Assembly: GCF_004634425.1 (NCBI RefSeq) | Contig: NZ_SBJL01000004.1 | Location: 62,001 to 126,000 of the forward strand | Source of the DNA: Vitreimonas flagellata | Lineage (GTDB): Bacteria; Pseudomonadota; Alphaproteobacteria; Caulobacterales; Aquidulcibacteraceae | Direction of reading: 5' to 3' | DNA length: 64,000 bases | Shown here: positions 38,247 through 46,510 of the stretch, piece after piece | How positions within the stretch are numbered: the first letter of the stretch is position 1 | How the letters are laid out: every line of letters begins with the position of its first letter | Position numbers and translations under genes: made by a program | The notes under the pieces: generated by a model | The model's input: only the letters and a program-made list of their open reading frames with translations | Told to the model about the DNA's origin: nothing | Database searches by the model: none

Positions 38247-38924
38247 ATGGCCAATACCTATCGTGCGTTCGCAATCCTGCTGAGCTATCCCACAACCGAC
38301 AACGCGGCGCTGATGCCGGCGGTGTTGGAAACGCTGGCGGCGGAGAAGATCGCGCCGCGCAAACTCGTGCGCGACCTGACGCCGCTCGCCTTCGAGCTTT
38401 CGCGCGACGACCTCTACGAGGCGCAAGCGCGCTACGTCGATTTGTTCGATCGCACCCGTTCGCTTTCGCTGCAGCTCTACGAGCACGTGCACGGGGAAAG
38501 CCGCGATCGCGGCCAGGCGATGGTGGAGTTGCTGAACCTCTATTCGGCGCATGGCCTGGAGCTGACCGCAAAGGAATTGCCGGATCACTTGCCGGTGTTC
38601 CTGGAGTTTCTCTCAACGCAGCCGCAAGCCGAAGCGGCGGCGCTTCTGGGGCAAGCGGCGCACGTGCTGGAGGCGCTGCGCGAACGTCTGAACAAGCGCC
38701 AATCCATCTATGCGCGTGTGTTCGATGTGCTGGTTGCCGTCGTCGAGGCGGACCGCAACCCGGAAGCCGTCAAGGCGCTGTTGCAGGAGCCAGACGACAA
38801 TCCGGATGATCTCGAAGCGCTCGATAAGGCATGGGCCGAAGAACAGGTGACGTTCGGCCCGGATCAAGTGGGCTGTCCTAAAGCCGAGGCGTTGCTCGGG
38901 CGCATGAAGGAGAGCGCAGCATGA
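38247..38924 (+). CDS. narJ: Nitrate reductase assembly chaperone
   Basis: 225 residues from ATG 38247; the frame upstream belongs to a narH shadow. TorD/NarJ-type all-helical chaperone for cofactor loading of NarG: FAILLSYPTTD, LQLYEHVHGESRDRGQAMVELLNLY and LPDHLPVFLEFL. The stop overlaps the next gene, an outer-membrane barrel rather than narI. Confidence 0.94.
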   Translation: MANTYRAFAILLSYPTTDNAALMPAVLETLAAEKIAPRKLVRDLTPLAFELSRDDLYEAQARYVDLFDRTRSLSLQLYEHVHGESRDRGQAMVELLNLYSAHGLELTAKELPDHLPVFLEFLSTQPQAEAAALLGQAAHVLEALRERLNKRQSIYARVFDVLVAVVEADRNPEAVKALLQEPDDNPDDLEALDKAWAEEQVTFGPDQVGCPKAEALLGRMKESAA

Positions 38925-40123
38925 GATGGAGCGTGCCTTCTCTTTCCGTCTTTGCGGCCTGTGTTTCGCTAACTGCGTCCTGGGCGCATGCGCAAACGCC
39001 GCCGGATCAGGACGATTGGATCTTCGATTCGCGGCTGCGCTACGAAAGCGTATCCCAGGATGGCTTGGATGACGCCGAGGCGCTCACCGCGCGGGTGCGC
39101 TTGGGTTATGAAACGCACGCGTGGCGCGGCTGGCGGGCGCTCGCCGAGCTCGAAGGCGTCGCTCAGATCACCGACGATTTCAACGACACCGTGAACGGTC
39201 ACACGACCTATCCTGTCGTCGCCGATCCGGAAGCGTTTGAACTCAATCGCCTTCAACTCGCATGGTCCGGCGCCCATGGACGCAGCGCCGTGCTTGGTCG
39301 CCAGCGCATTGTGCTCGGCAACGCCCGCTTCGTCGGCAATGTCGGCTTCCGCCAGAACGAGCAAACCTTCGACGCCGTCCGTGTTTGGGGTCGCGTGTTC
39401 GAGAACACGACGCTGACCTACATCTATATCGACCGAGTGCGCCGTATTTTCGGCGACGACAGCGCGCAAGGCGAGTGGGACAGCGACTCGCACATCGCGC
39501 GAGCCGATATCAGCTTGCCGCTGGGCCAGCTCAGCGCCTACGCGCTGGCGCTGGATTTCGCGGAGGCCCCCGCGCAATCGAGCCAGACCTATGGCGCGCG
39601 CTGGCAGCACGAATGGGAGGCCGGCGCGTATCGCCCACGCCTCGCGCTCGAAGCCGCGACACAGAGCGAATACGGCGACAATAACGCCGACTTCAATCTG
39701 GGGTACCAACTCGCGGAATTCGGCCTGCGCCGCGGATCGTGGAACGTCACGCTCGGCGGCGAGCGCCTCGAAGGCGACGACACGCGCGGCTTCGCAACGC
39801 CGCTCGCGACGCTGCATGCCTTTCAGGGCTGGGCCGACGTGTTCTTGACCACACCGCCCGACGGTATCCGTGATCTCTACGCCAATGCGGGCTTCACGAC
39901 ACCGGCTTGGCCGGGTGAGCAGCCGGTGACCCTCAGCATCGCCTACCATGACTTCGCTGACGATGCCGGTGACACGGCGTTCGGCGATGAATGGGACGCC
40001 TCCGCGCGCATGTCGTTCAATGCGCACCTGTCGCTTGAGGCGAAGGCGGCGGTGTTTCATGGGCAAGATCCGCGTTTTGCGGATCGCACCAAGTTTTGGC
40101 TCGCGCTTGAGTATAGGCTCTGA
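38921..40123 (+). CDS. Outer-membrane beta-barrel protein (alginate-export/porin-like) inside the nar operon
   Basis: 400 residues. Signal peptide 1-25 (FAACVSLTASWAHAQT). The rest alternates polar and aromatic residues as in a barrel (WIFDSRLRYESV, RVRLGYETHAWRGW, LQLAWSGAHGRSAVLGRQRIVLGNARFVGNVGFRQNEQTFDAVR) and ends in FWLALEYRL with a terminal aromatic. It looks like the alginate-export (AlgE-like) family. It overlaps narJ by four bases and precedes narI, an unusual insertion. A nitrate/nitrite pore is a fair guess, not shown. Confidence 0.8.
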   Translation: MRWSVPSLSVFAACVSLTASWAHAQTPPDQDDWIFDSRLRYESVSQDGLDDAEALTARVRLGYETHAWRGWRALAELEGVAQITDDFNDTVNGHTTYPVVADPEAFELNRLQLAWSGAHGRSAVLGRQRIVLGNARFVGNVGFRQNEQTFDAVRVWGRVFENTTLTYIYIDRVRRIFGDDSAQGEWDSDSHIARADISLPLGQLSAYALALDFAEAPAQSSQTYGARWQHEWEAGAYRPRLALEAATQSEYGDNNADFNLGYQLAEFGLRRGSWNVTLGGERLEGDDTRGFATPLATLHAFQGWADVFLTTPPDGIRDLYANAGFTTPAWPGEQPVTLSIAYHDFADDAGDTAFGDEWDASARMSFNAHLSLEAKAAVFHGQDPRFADRTKFWLALEYRL

Positions 40124-40132
40124 GGTTTGATG

Positions 40133-40837
40133 ATGGATTGGCTCAATCAAGCGGTCTTCGGCTATTATCCCTACATCGCGCTCGCCGTACTTGTGATCGG
40201 CTCGATCCTACGGTTTGACCGCGAGCAATACACGTGGCGCACGGGCTCATCGCAATTGTTGCGGCGCAGGCAATTGGTGCTCGGCTCGATATTGTTTCAC
40301 CTGGGCATCCTGGCGATCTTCGCAGGTCATTTCGTGGGCTTGCTGACGCCGCTTGTCGTGTGGGAGGCGCTGGGCGTGACCCATGGCGCCAAGCAAATGC
40401 TCGCCATCGTGGCGGGTGGTGTCGCGGGCGTGTTTTGCCTCGCTGGCGGCCTTCTGCTGCTGCACCGGCGCCTGTTCGACCCGCGTATCCGCGCCAATTC
40501 AAGCTTCGGCGACACCGCGATCCTGGCGATCCTGCTGATGCAATTGTGCCTAGGCCTTGCGACCATTCCGATTTCGCTAGAGCACCGTGACGGCGAGGAG
40601 ATGGTGAAATTCATGCACTGGGCGCAAGGCATCTTCACCTTCCAACCCGGCGCCGCCAACTACGTTGCTGACGCGCATTGGATATTCAAGGCGCACCTGA
40701 CGCTCGGGCTCACGATCCTGCTCGTGTTTCCATTCACGCGGCTGGTGCACATGCTGTCGGCGCCGATCTGGTATCTCAACCGACGCGGCTGGCAGATCGT
40801 GCGCTCCAAGAAGCTCGCGGCGCGGAGCGCACGATGA
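40133..40837 (+). CDS. narI: Respiratory nitrate reductase gamma subunit (cytochrome b)
   Basis: About 234 residues; ATG 40133 has GAGG seven bases upstream, while ATG 40130 and TTG 40127 are also in frame. Five membrane helices. Haem ligands: the FHLGILAIFAGHF pair and His residues in the last two helices (DAHWIFKAHLTLG ... RLVHMLSAP). Oxidises quinol and passes electrons to NarH. Overlaps the ppiC-like gene as ATGA. Confidence 0.95.
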   Translation: MDWLNQAVFGYYPYIALAVLVIGSILRFDREQYTWRTGSSQLLRRRQLVLGSILFHLGILAIFAGHFVGLLTPLVVWEALGVTHGAKQMLAIVAGGVAGVFCLAGGLLLLHRRLFDPRIRANSSFGDTAILAILLMQLCLGLATIPISLEHRDGEEMVKFMHWAQGIFTFQPGAANYVADAHWIFKAHLTLGLTILLVFPFTRLVHMLSAPIWYLNRRGWQIVRSKKLAARSAR

Positions 40838-41706
40838 AACACACGCTCATCCAGGCCAAGGAGCCGCAAGAAGCGTTCGGCGGGTGCGGACATGGCCCCG
40901 CGCCAGCGGCCAAACGGACACGCAACGCGCCGCCGGTGTTCGTCAATGGTGTCGCAATCAGCGAAGCCGACATTGCCTTTGAAACGCAAAACCACCGCGC
41001 CTCGTCCGGTCCTGAAGCGCGGGCAGCTGCGGCGCGCGCGCTCGTGATCCGGGAATTGCTCTTGCAGCGTGCGGCGGCGCTTGGGCTTGAGGCGACGCCA
41101 TCTCGCGATGACGCCAACCGGGAAGAGACCTCGCAAGAGGCGCTTGTGCGCCAGGTTCTCGAATTGGAAGCATCGCCGCGCGAGCCGACAGTTGAGGAAT
41201 GTCGGCGTGTCTACGCGACCTCGCCCCAGAGCTTCACCACGATGGAGATTTACGAGGCTTCGCATATTCTATGTGCGCCGGAGCAAGCAGGCGCCGAGGC
41301 ATGGGTGGCTGCGCACGGTAAGGCGGTGGCCCTGCGTCGTCAGATTCAGCAAGGCGGAGATTTCGCCGAGCTCGCGCGTGCGCACTCCAATTGCTCCACA
41401 GGGGCTGGTGGCGGCGCTCTCGGTCAATTGGCGGTTGGCGATATCGCGCAAGACATGGAGCGCGTTCTGCTTGCGCTTCGAGAAGGCGAGGTGGCCGCAG
41501 CGCCCGTGCGCACCCGCCACGGCTGGCACATCGTGCGTCTCGATCGCCATGCGCCAGCGCAGCTTTTGCCATTCGATGCGGTGGAGCCCGCCATTCGGGC
41601 GCGCCTGCGCGAGCGCGCCATGGTGTCCGCCTCGGCGCGCTATGTCGCTGAGCTCGCAAAGCATGCCGAAATTGAAGGCCTTGATCTGTCGTTGGGCGCT
41701 GCATGA
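40834..41706 (+). CDS. PpiC/NifM-like parvulin peptidyl-prolyl isomerase
   Basis: 290 residues from ATG 40834. No signal peptide, so cytoplasmic. The parvulin domain lies at about 130-250: ASHILCAPEQ, FAELARAHSNCSTGAGGGALGQL and RTRHGWHIVRLD. Such genes often end nar operons and probably help fold the reductase. An N-terminal GGCGHG is present. Confidence 0.88.
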   Translation: MKHTLIQAKEPQEAFGGCGHGPAPAAKRTRNAPPVFVNGVAISEADIAFETQNHRASSGPEARAAAARALVIRELLLQRAAALGLEATPSRDDANREETSQEALVRQVLELEASPREPTVEECRRVYATSPQSFTTMEIYEASHILCAPEQAGAEAWVAAHGKAVALRRQIQQGGDFAELARAHSNCSTGAGGGALGQLAVGDIAQDMERVLLALREGEVAAAPVRTRHGWHIVRLDRHAPAQLLPFDAVEPAIRARLRERAMVSASARYVAELAKHAEIEGLDLSLGAA

Positions 41707-42002
41707 CAAATACGCTCCAGCTTGGCGATCTGCTGGCGCTCGGCCGACGTTCGAGTGCCGAACTCGGCGTCTGGCTGAACGCGCACGACCCGGTATTGGC
41801 CGCGCGCATGCGCGATGAAGCTGGTCGACGCGATGAATCGCTCTCGGAATTCGTCCGCGTGGCGGTGGCCGATTTTCTAGCTGAGGCGGACGAGGAAACG
41901 TGGGCTAGCTTGGTGTCAGCGATCCGGGATGCGCCCGATCCGGGTGCTGCGTGCCTGGCGCGAATGACCGCGTTCAGGCTTCAATTGGAGGGCTCCGCAT
42001 GA
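41703..42002 (+). CDS. Unknown small protein of the nar operon
   Basis: 99 residues, ATGA overlaps on both sides, so clearly translated with the operon. No family recognised. Hydrophilic and helical; the stretch RDESLSEFVRVAVADFLAEAD is reminiscent of a ribbon-helix-helix but too weak to call. Confidence 0.75.
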   Translation: MTNTLQLGDLLALGRRSSAELGVWLNAHDPVLAARMRDEAGRRDESLSEFVRVAVADFLAEADEETWASLVSAIRDAPDPGAACLARMTAFRLQLEGSA

Positions 42003-42547
42003 ACGCTGGCGCCGAACCCGATGACGGCGCACGCGCCGTTACGCCGCACGACCCGATTGAGTTTCTTCTGGCGGAGCATCTCAACCACCGTCGCATGTGC
42101 AGGGCGCTTGAGCGCCTGGCGATGATGGAGGATTTCGACGCCGCGCGCATCACCGGTCTGCTCGACTTCATCCGCTTCGACCTCACGCTGCATGTGATTG
42201 ATGAAGAGGAAGACGTTTTCCCTCTGCTTCGTAAACGCTGCCTGCCCGAAGACCAGGTGGACGAAGTCCTGGATCGGCTGACCGAGGAGCATGCGGAGGA
42301 CAAAGCGCTCTCCACCCGCGCGCGCGACGTGCTGAACGCTTGCCTGATTGTACGCAAGCCGCCGCACGCCATTGAAGGCGGTCCTGAGGCGCTACGGGCG
42401 TTCGCGCATCACGAGATGCAGCACCTCACGCTTGAGAACGCCGTCATCGTGCCGCTCGCCCGGCGGCGGTTCAGCGCCGCAGATCTGCGCTTCCTGAGCG
42501 CCAGATTGATCGCCCGTCGCCGCCGGGTGGCGGCGACGGACGAATAG
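41999..42547 (+). CDS. Hemerythrin-like HHE domain protein
   Basis: 182 residues from ATG 41999. Four-helix di-iron fold with EHLNHRRMCRALE, FDLTLHVIDEEEDVFPLL, EEHAEDK and HHEMQHLTLENAVIVPLA supplying His and carboxylate ligands. Last gene of the nar operon; may bind O2 or NO. It ends one base before the convergent nrdJ stop. Confidence 0.88.
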   Translation: MNAGAEPDDGARAVTPHDPIEFLLAEHLNHRRMCRALERLAMMEDFDAARITGLLDFIRFDLTLHVIDEEEDVFPLLRKRCLPEDQVDEVLDRLTEEHAEDKALSTRARDVLNACLIVRKPPHAIEGGPEALRAFAHHEMQHLTLENAVIVPLARRRFSAADLRFLSARLIARRRRVAATDE

Positions 42548-42548
42548 G

Positions 42549-44771
42549 TCACGAACATTTCGAGTAACCGCAATCCAGGCACTTGTCGCAGCCTTCGGCG
42601 CGGACAAGGGCGGCGGCGTTGCATTTCGGGCAGAAACGCGGACGCGATTTGGCGACCGGCGCTGGATCGGTCGCTGTGACCGGCGCGGCGATGGTGTCGC
42701 TATCCAGGTGACGCTGGATGACGTCGCCGATTGCAGCGAGCAAAGAGGGCACGTAGCGCCCATGCAGCCAAGCGCCGCCACGCGGATCGAACACGGCTTT
42801 GAGTTCTTCGGCTACGAACGACACATCTCCGCCACGCCGGAAGACGGCGGAGATCATGCGTGTGAGCGCGAGCGTCCAGGCATAGTGCTCCATGTTCTTG
42901 GAGTTGATGAAAATCTCGAAGGGTCGGCGCACGCCGCCTTCGTCGAGATCGTTGATGGTGACGTAAAGCGCATGCTCGCTCTCGGGCCATCTGATCTTGT
43001 AGGTGGAGCCGATCAAGGTTTCCGGCCGCGCTGTCAGCGGCAGCGGCGGCGCCGTGGCTGGCGTTTGCTGAGCTGGCTTTTCAACGGAGAGGATGGAGCC
43101 TGTGACGGCGTTCGGCCGATACGTGGTGCAGCCTTTGCAGCCCAGATCGAAGGCCCGCGCGTAGATATCGGCGAACTCCTCGAACGGAATGTCCTCGGGG
43201 CAATTCACCGTCTTGGAGATCGAGCTGTCTATGAAGCGCTGTGCCGTGGCCTGCATGGCGAGGTGGTCCGCCGGCGTCAGTGTTTGTGCGCTAACGAAAC
43301 TGTGCTCCGGCGGCGTGGCTTCGCCATGCGTGCGCCGCCACATCGTCAACGCATAGTCCTGCACCGGTTCTTCAATGAATGAATTGTCCGGTTGGCGTAC
43401 GCGGCGCTGGTAGGAGAAGGCGAATACAGGCTCGATCCCGGAGGATGTGTTGCCGGCCAAGAGGGAGATCGTGCCGGTGGGCGCGATTGTGGTCAGGCAG
43501 CCGTTGCGCAAGCCGTGCTCGGCAATCAGCAAGCGGGTCTCCGCGTCGAGCGAGGCGAGTGTCGGCCGATCAAGGATTGCTGAATCATACGCCGGAAAAG
43601 CGCCTTTCTCGGCAGCGAGCAGTGCGGAGGCGCGATAAGCGGCTGTTCGGATGGCGCTCAGCCATTTCTCTGTCAGCGCCACACCGTCCGCGCCGCCATA
43701 GCGCGCATTGCAGAAGATGAGCGCGTCGGCCAGGCCGGTGACGCCAAGCCCGATGCGCCGCTTGGCCTTGGCCTCCTGTTCTTGTTCGCGCAGCGGATAG
43801 CGCGAGACGTCGATCACGTTGTCGAGGAAGCGGACCGATGTCGTGGTGAGCCGTTCCAATTCTTCGAGATCGATCTCCGCCTCCACATCGAAGGGGCGGC
43901 GCACGAGGCGCGATAGATTGATCGACCCGAGCAAGCACGCGCCATAGGGCGGGAGAGGCTGTTCACCGCAGGGATTCGTCGCCGAGACGGTCTCGCAATA
44001 GGCGAGATTGTTTTCCGCATTCACGCGGTCGATGAAGATGACGCCGGGTTCGGCGGCGTCATAGGTGGAGCGCATGAGGCGCGCCCAAAGATCGCGCGCG
44101 CGCACCGTCTTGTAAATCTGACCATTGAACTGAAGCGGCCAATCCTGATCGGCGGCCAGGGCCGCCATGAAATCGTTCGTGACGAGCGCCGAGATGTTGA
44201 AATTGCGCAGCCGTGCTGGATCGCGCTTGGCGTCGATGAAGGCTTCGATGTCTGGGTGGTCTATGCGCAGGCAGCCCATCATGGCCCCGCGGCGTTGGCC
44301 TGCGGACATCACCGTCCGGCACATCGCATCCCACGCATCCATGAAAGAGAGCGGGCCAGAAGCCTGGGCGCCGACGCCGCGCACCGGGGCGCCCGTGGGG
44401 CGGATGGTGGAAAAATCCATGCCCACGCCGCCGCCTTGCTGCATGGTGAGCGCGGCCTCGCGCAAATGCTCGAAGATGCCGTCAAGATTGTCAGGGATCG
44501 CGCCCATGACAAAGCAATTGAACAAGGTGACGGCGCGCCCGGTGCCAGCGCCGGCGATGATGCGGCCTGCGGGCAGAAACTTGAAATCACTCAGTGCATC
44601 CTCGAATTGCTCGCGCCAATAGCGGCGTGCGCGCGAGGGTTCTGCCTCGGCAATCGCAGCAGCGACGCGCGCCCATGTCGCCTCGACGCTTTCGTCGCCG
44701 CCGTCTCCATCGGGGCGGAAGCGATATTTCGCGTTCCAGATTTCGGCGGAAATGGCGGCGTCAAAAGGCAT
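42549..44771 (-). CDS. nrdJ: Adenosylcobalamin-dependent ribonucleotide reductase (class II)
   Basis: 740 residues. Makes deoxyribonucleotides with a B12 radical, with or without oxygen. Visible: GGGVGMDFSTIRPTGAPVRG, NPCGEQPLPPYGACLLGSINL (substrate-site Asn-Cys-Glu), TIAPTGTISLLAGNTSSGIEP and a C-terminal cysteine-rich part (CPKCNAAALVRAEGCDKCLDCG). Promoter region shared with the RIC gene and carrying an exact Fnr/Dnr box, so likely raised without oxygen. Confidence 0.95.
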   Translation of the reverse strand: MPFDAAISAEIWNAKYRFRPDGDGGDESVEATWARVAAAIAEAEPSRARRYWREQFEDALSDFKFLPAGRIIAGAGTGRAVTLFNCFVMGAIPDNLDGIFEHLREAALTMQQGGGVGMDFSTIRPTGAPVRGVGAQASGPLSFMDAWDAMCRTVMSAGQRRGAMMGCLRIDHPDIEAFIDAKRDPARLRNFNISALVTNDFMAALAADQDWPLQFNGQIYKTVRARDLWARLMRSTYDAAEPGVIFIDRVNAENNLAYCETVSATNPCGEQPLPPYGACLLGSINLSRLVRRPFDVEAEIDLEELERLTTTSVRFLDNVIDVSRYPLREQEQEAKAKRRIGLGVTGLADALIFCNARYGGADGVALTEKWLSAIRTAAYRASALLAAEKGAFPAYDSAILDRPTLASLDAETRLLIAEHGLRNGCLTTIAPTGTISLLAGNTSSGIEPVFAFSYQRRVRQPDNSFIEEPVQDYALTMWRRTHGEATPPEHSFVSAQTLTPADHLAMQATAQRFIDSSISKTVNCPEDIPFEEFADIYARAFDLGCKGCTTYRPNAVTGSILSVEKPAQQTPATAPPLPLTARPETLIGSTYKIRWPESEHALYVTINDLDEGGVRRPFEIFINSKNMEHYAWTLALTRMISAVFRRGGDVSFVAEELKAVFDPRGGAWLHGRYVPSLLAAIGDVIQRHLDSDTIAAPVTATDPAPVAKSRPRFCPKCNAAALVRAEGCDKCLDCGYSKCS

Positions 44772-44869
44772 GTCCTTGCTCCAGTCATTCGTGATCGTAC
44801 GTCAGTCTCCATGAGTCGAAGGTAAGGCGGAGGTAAATTACACAAGGTCGCGACAACGCAGCGCAGATG

Positions 44870-44883
44870 TTGCTTTGGATCAA
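44870..44883. promoter_or_regulatory. Degenerate Fnr/Dnr box (TTGCT-TTGG-ATCAA)
   Basis: One base per dyad off consensus, centred 22 bases (about two helix turns) from the exact box. At -41.5 it would start a RIC transcript near 44918, leaving a 37-base leader. Confidence 0.45.
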
Positions 44884-44891
44884 TACGCGCA

Positions 44892-44905
44892 TTGATGTTC
44901 ATCAA
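44892..44905. promoter_or_regulatory. Fnr/Dnr box between nrdJ and RIC gene (TTGAT-GTTC-ATCAA)
   Basis: Exact consensus dyad. Placed at -41.5 for nrdJ it predicts a start near 44857 with an 86-base leader; it could also serve the plus-strand gene. Confidence 0.8.
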
Positions 44906-44954
44906 ACCTGGCCAGTGGGCCGCGCGCTAGATGATCGCCGCAAGGAGTAATGCG

Positions 44955-45449
44955 ATGACGTTCGACACGATTGATGAATGCGCCAGCGCGGACACCACAC
45001 CGAGGACGCCGCAGACGCTCATTCCCTTCATCCGAGAAAGATATCACGCCACGCATCGCCGCGAACTGCCCGAACTCTGTAATCTTGCGCGCAAAGTAGA
45101 AGCTGTGCACGCGACGCATCCGACCGCGCCGCATGGTCTAACGGCGTTTCTCGTCGCCATGTTGAGCGACTTGGAGGATCACATGAGCAGGGAGGAGCAA
45201 GTGCTGTTTCCGACCTTGCTCGCGGGTGGCGGAGGTTGCGCGCCGTTCGCGATGCGGCGCATGCGTATGGAGCATGAGGGGCACGAACGTCATCTGGAAG
45301 AATTGAGCGCGCGCACGAACGCGTTTTTGCCGCCAGAAGACGCCTGCGGCACGTGGCGTGCGCTCTATGCGGGGTGCGCCAAGCTCCATGAGGACCTGCG
45401 GGCGCATATCGCGCTAGAGAATGAAGTGTTGTTTCCGATGTTTGAATAG
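44955..45449 (+). CDS. RIC/YtfE-like di-iron protein (hemerythrin-type)
   Basis: 164 residues from ATG 44955, with AAGGAG seven bases before it. Matches the C-terminal hemerythrin part of YtfE/ScdA: RERYHATHRRELPEL, HMSREEQVLFPTL, MEHEGHERHLEEL and HEDLRAHIALENEVLFPMF. The N-terminal ScdA domain is missing or reduced. YtfE relatives repair Fe-S clusters or release NO under nitrosative stress, which fits the nitrate block. Confidence 0.85.
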   Translation: MTFDTIDECASADTTPRTPQTLIPFIRERYHATHRRELPELCNLARKVEAVHATHPTAPHGLTAFLVAMLSDLEDHMSREEQVLFPTLLAGGGGCAPFAMRRMRMEHEGHERHLEELSARTNAFLPPEDACGTWRALYAGCAKLHEDLRAHIALENEVLFPMFE

Positions 45450-45752
45450 CGGATCGGCGCCTTGATGTTTGTCATTGGGCGATCGTCGAGGTGAGTGCAT
45501 TGTGCGCGCGTGGCTGCGCCAGCTTGGTCATGGCGGGCGCCGTCTCTCCCTAGCTTGGCGGCCGCACCCGCGGCCGCCATTTTTTTTTGCGCGGTTGTGG
45601 CGGCGCCGTGGGCGCTCGCGTTCGCTATGGGAGCGTTGCGTGCTAGAGTCGGGAACTGGGATCAATCTGTAGGCGCGAGTACGGGTGTATCCGCTTGAAC
45701 TCGCCGTCGCATAAGCGCCGCTATTCCAGTCCTCCAATGAAGGAGGACAATC
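45450..45752. other. Intergenic region with terminator
   Basis: About 300 bases. It contains the intrinsic terminator at 45557-45588 and, just before the recombinase, its AAGGAGG ribosome site. Nothing else was recognised. Confidence 0.5.
45557..45588 (+). terminator. Intrinsic terminator after the RIC gene
   Basis: Stem GGCGGCCGC / GCGGCCGCC with loop ACCC, followed by a run of nine T. The strongest terminator seen in the window; it closes the anaerobic block on the plus strand. Confidence 0.85.
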
Positions 45753-46385
45753 ATGGAGACTCAAACTCTCGGACAATCGCACAAGCCATTTGTGCCCTGG
45801 AACAAAGGCAAGGTGACGGGCCAAAAGCCGCCGCTCAAGCCGCGCGAAGTTTGGGCAATCCGCGTGCGGCTTCAAATCTCAAATCGCGTGCGCGACTTGG
45901 CGCTTTTCAATCTCGCGATTGATAGCAAGCTGCGCGGATGTGATCTGGTGCATCTCCGCGTCGAAGACGTGATGCAAGCCGACCAGGTGCGTACACGGGC
46001 CCTCGTGTCGCAGCGCAAAACCGGCGCCCCGGTCCAATTCGAAATCACCGAGCAGGCGCGCGCGTCGATCGCGGCCTGGGTGCGTGGCAAAGACTTGAAG
46101 GGGAATGACTGGCTCTTCCCAAGTCGCGTGGATCGAGCCCACCCGATGACGACGCGCCAATATGGTCGACTCGTCGATGAATGGATCGCTGCGATCGGGC
46201 TTGTGCCCTCTGCGTACGGTACGCACTCGTTGCGACGAACGAAAGCGGCGTTGATCTATCGAAAGACGGGCAACATCCGAGCCGTGCAACTGCTCCTAGG
46301 TCACACAAAGCTCGACAGCACTGTGCGATACTTGGGCGTCGAGGTGGAGGATGCTTTGGCCATCGCTGAGAGCATCGACGTCTAG
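45753..46385 (+). CDS. Minimal tyrosine recombinase / integrase
   Basis: 210 residues, AAGGAGG before the ATG. Catalytic residues can be followed: Arg in SKLRGCDL, Lys in SQRKTG, HxLRR in GTHSLRRTKA, His in LLGHTKL and Tyr in TVRYLGV. The usual N-terminal core-binding domain is nearly absent. No element ends, attachment repeats or tRNA were seen around it, so it is a solitary gene. Proteins of this short type are common in alphaproteobacteria; its sites are unknown. Confidence 0.88.
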   Translation: METQTLGQSHKPFVPWNKGKVTGQKPPLKPREVWAIRVRLQISNRVRDLALFNLAIDSKLRGCDLVHLRVEDVMQADQVRTRALVSQRKTGAPVQFEITEQARASIAAWVRGKDLKGNDWLFPSRVDRAHPMTTRQYGRLVDEWIAAIGLVPSAYGTHSLRRTKAALIYRKTGNIRAVQLLLGHTKLDSTVRYLGVEVEDALAIAESIDV

Positions 46386-46510
46386 CTTGCGGCATCTCTC
46401 ACGAGACGTCTAGGTTGATGCGTCTCGGTTGACGGCTTGATTTGCCGCGCAGCTCCCTGCCATTGCATTCGCTGGGCCCGTCGGGAGTCCCAAGATCAAA
46501 GGGCGATGAC

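Noticed and set aside
38969-40150. 393-codon minus-strand frame
   Set aside because: Antisense to the outer-membrane barrel gene, which has a signal peptide, operon overlaps and barrel pattern.
45469-45698. Open frames of about 67 codons
   Set aside because: They run through a strong terminator and have no coding pattern.
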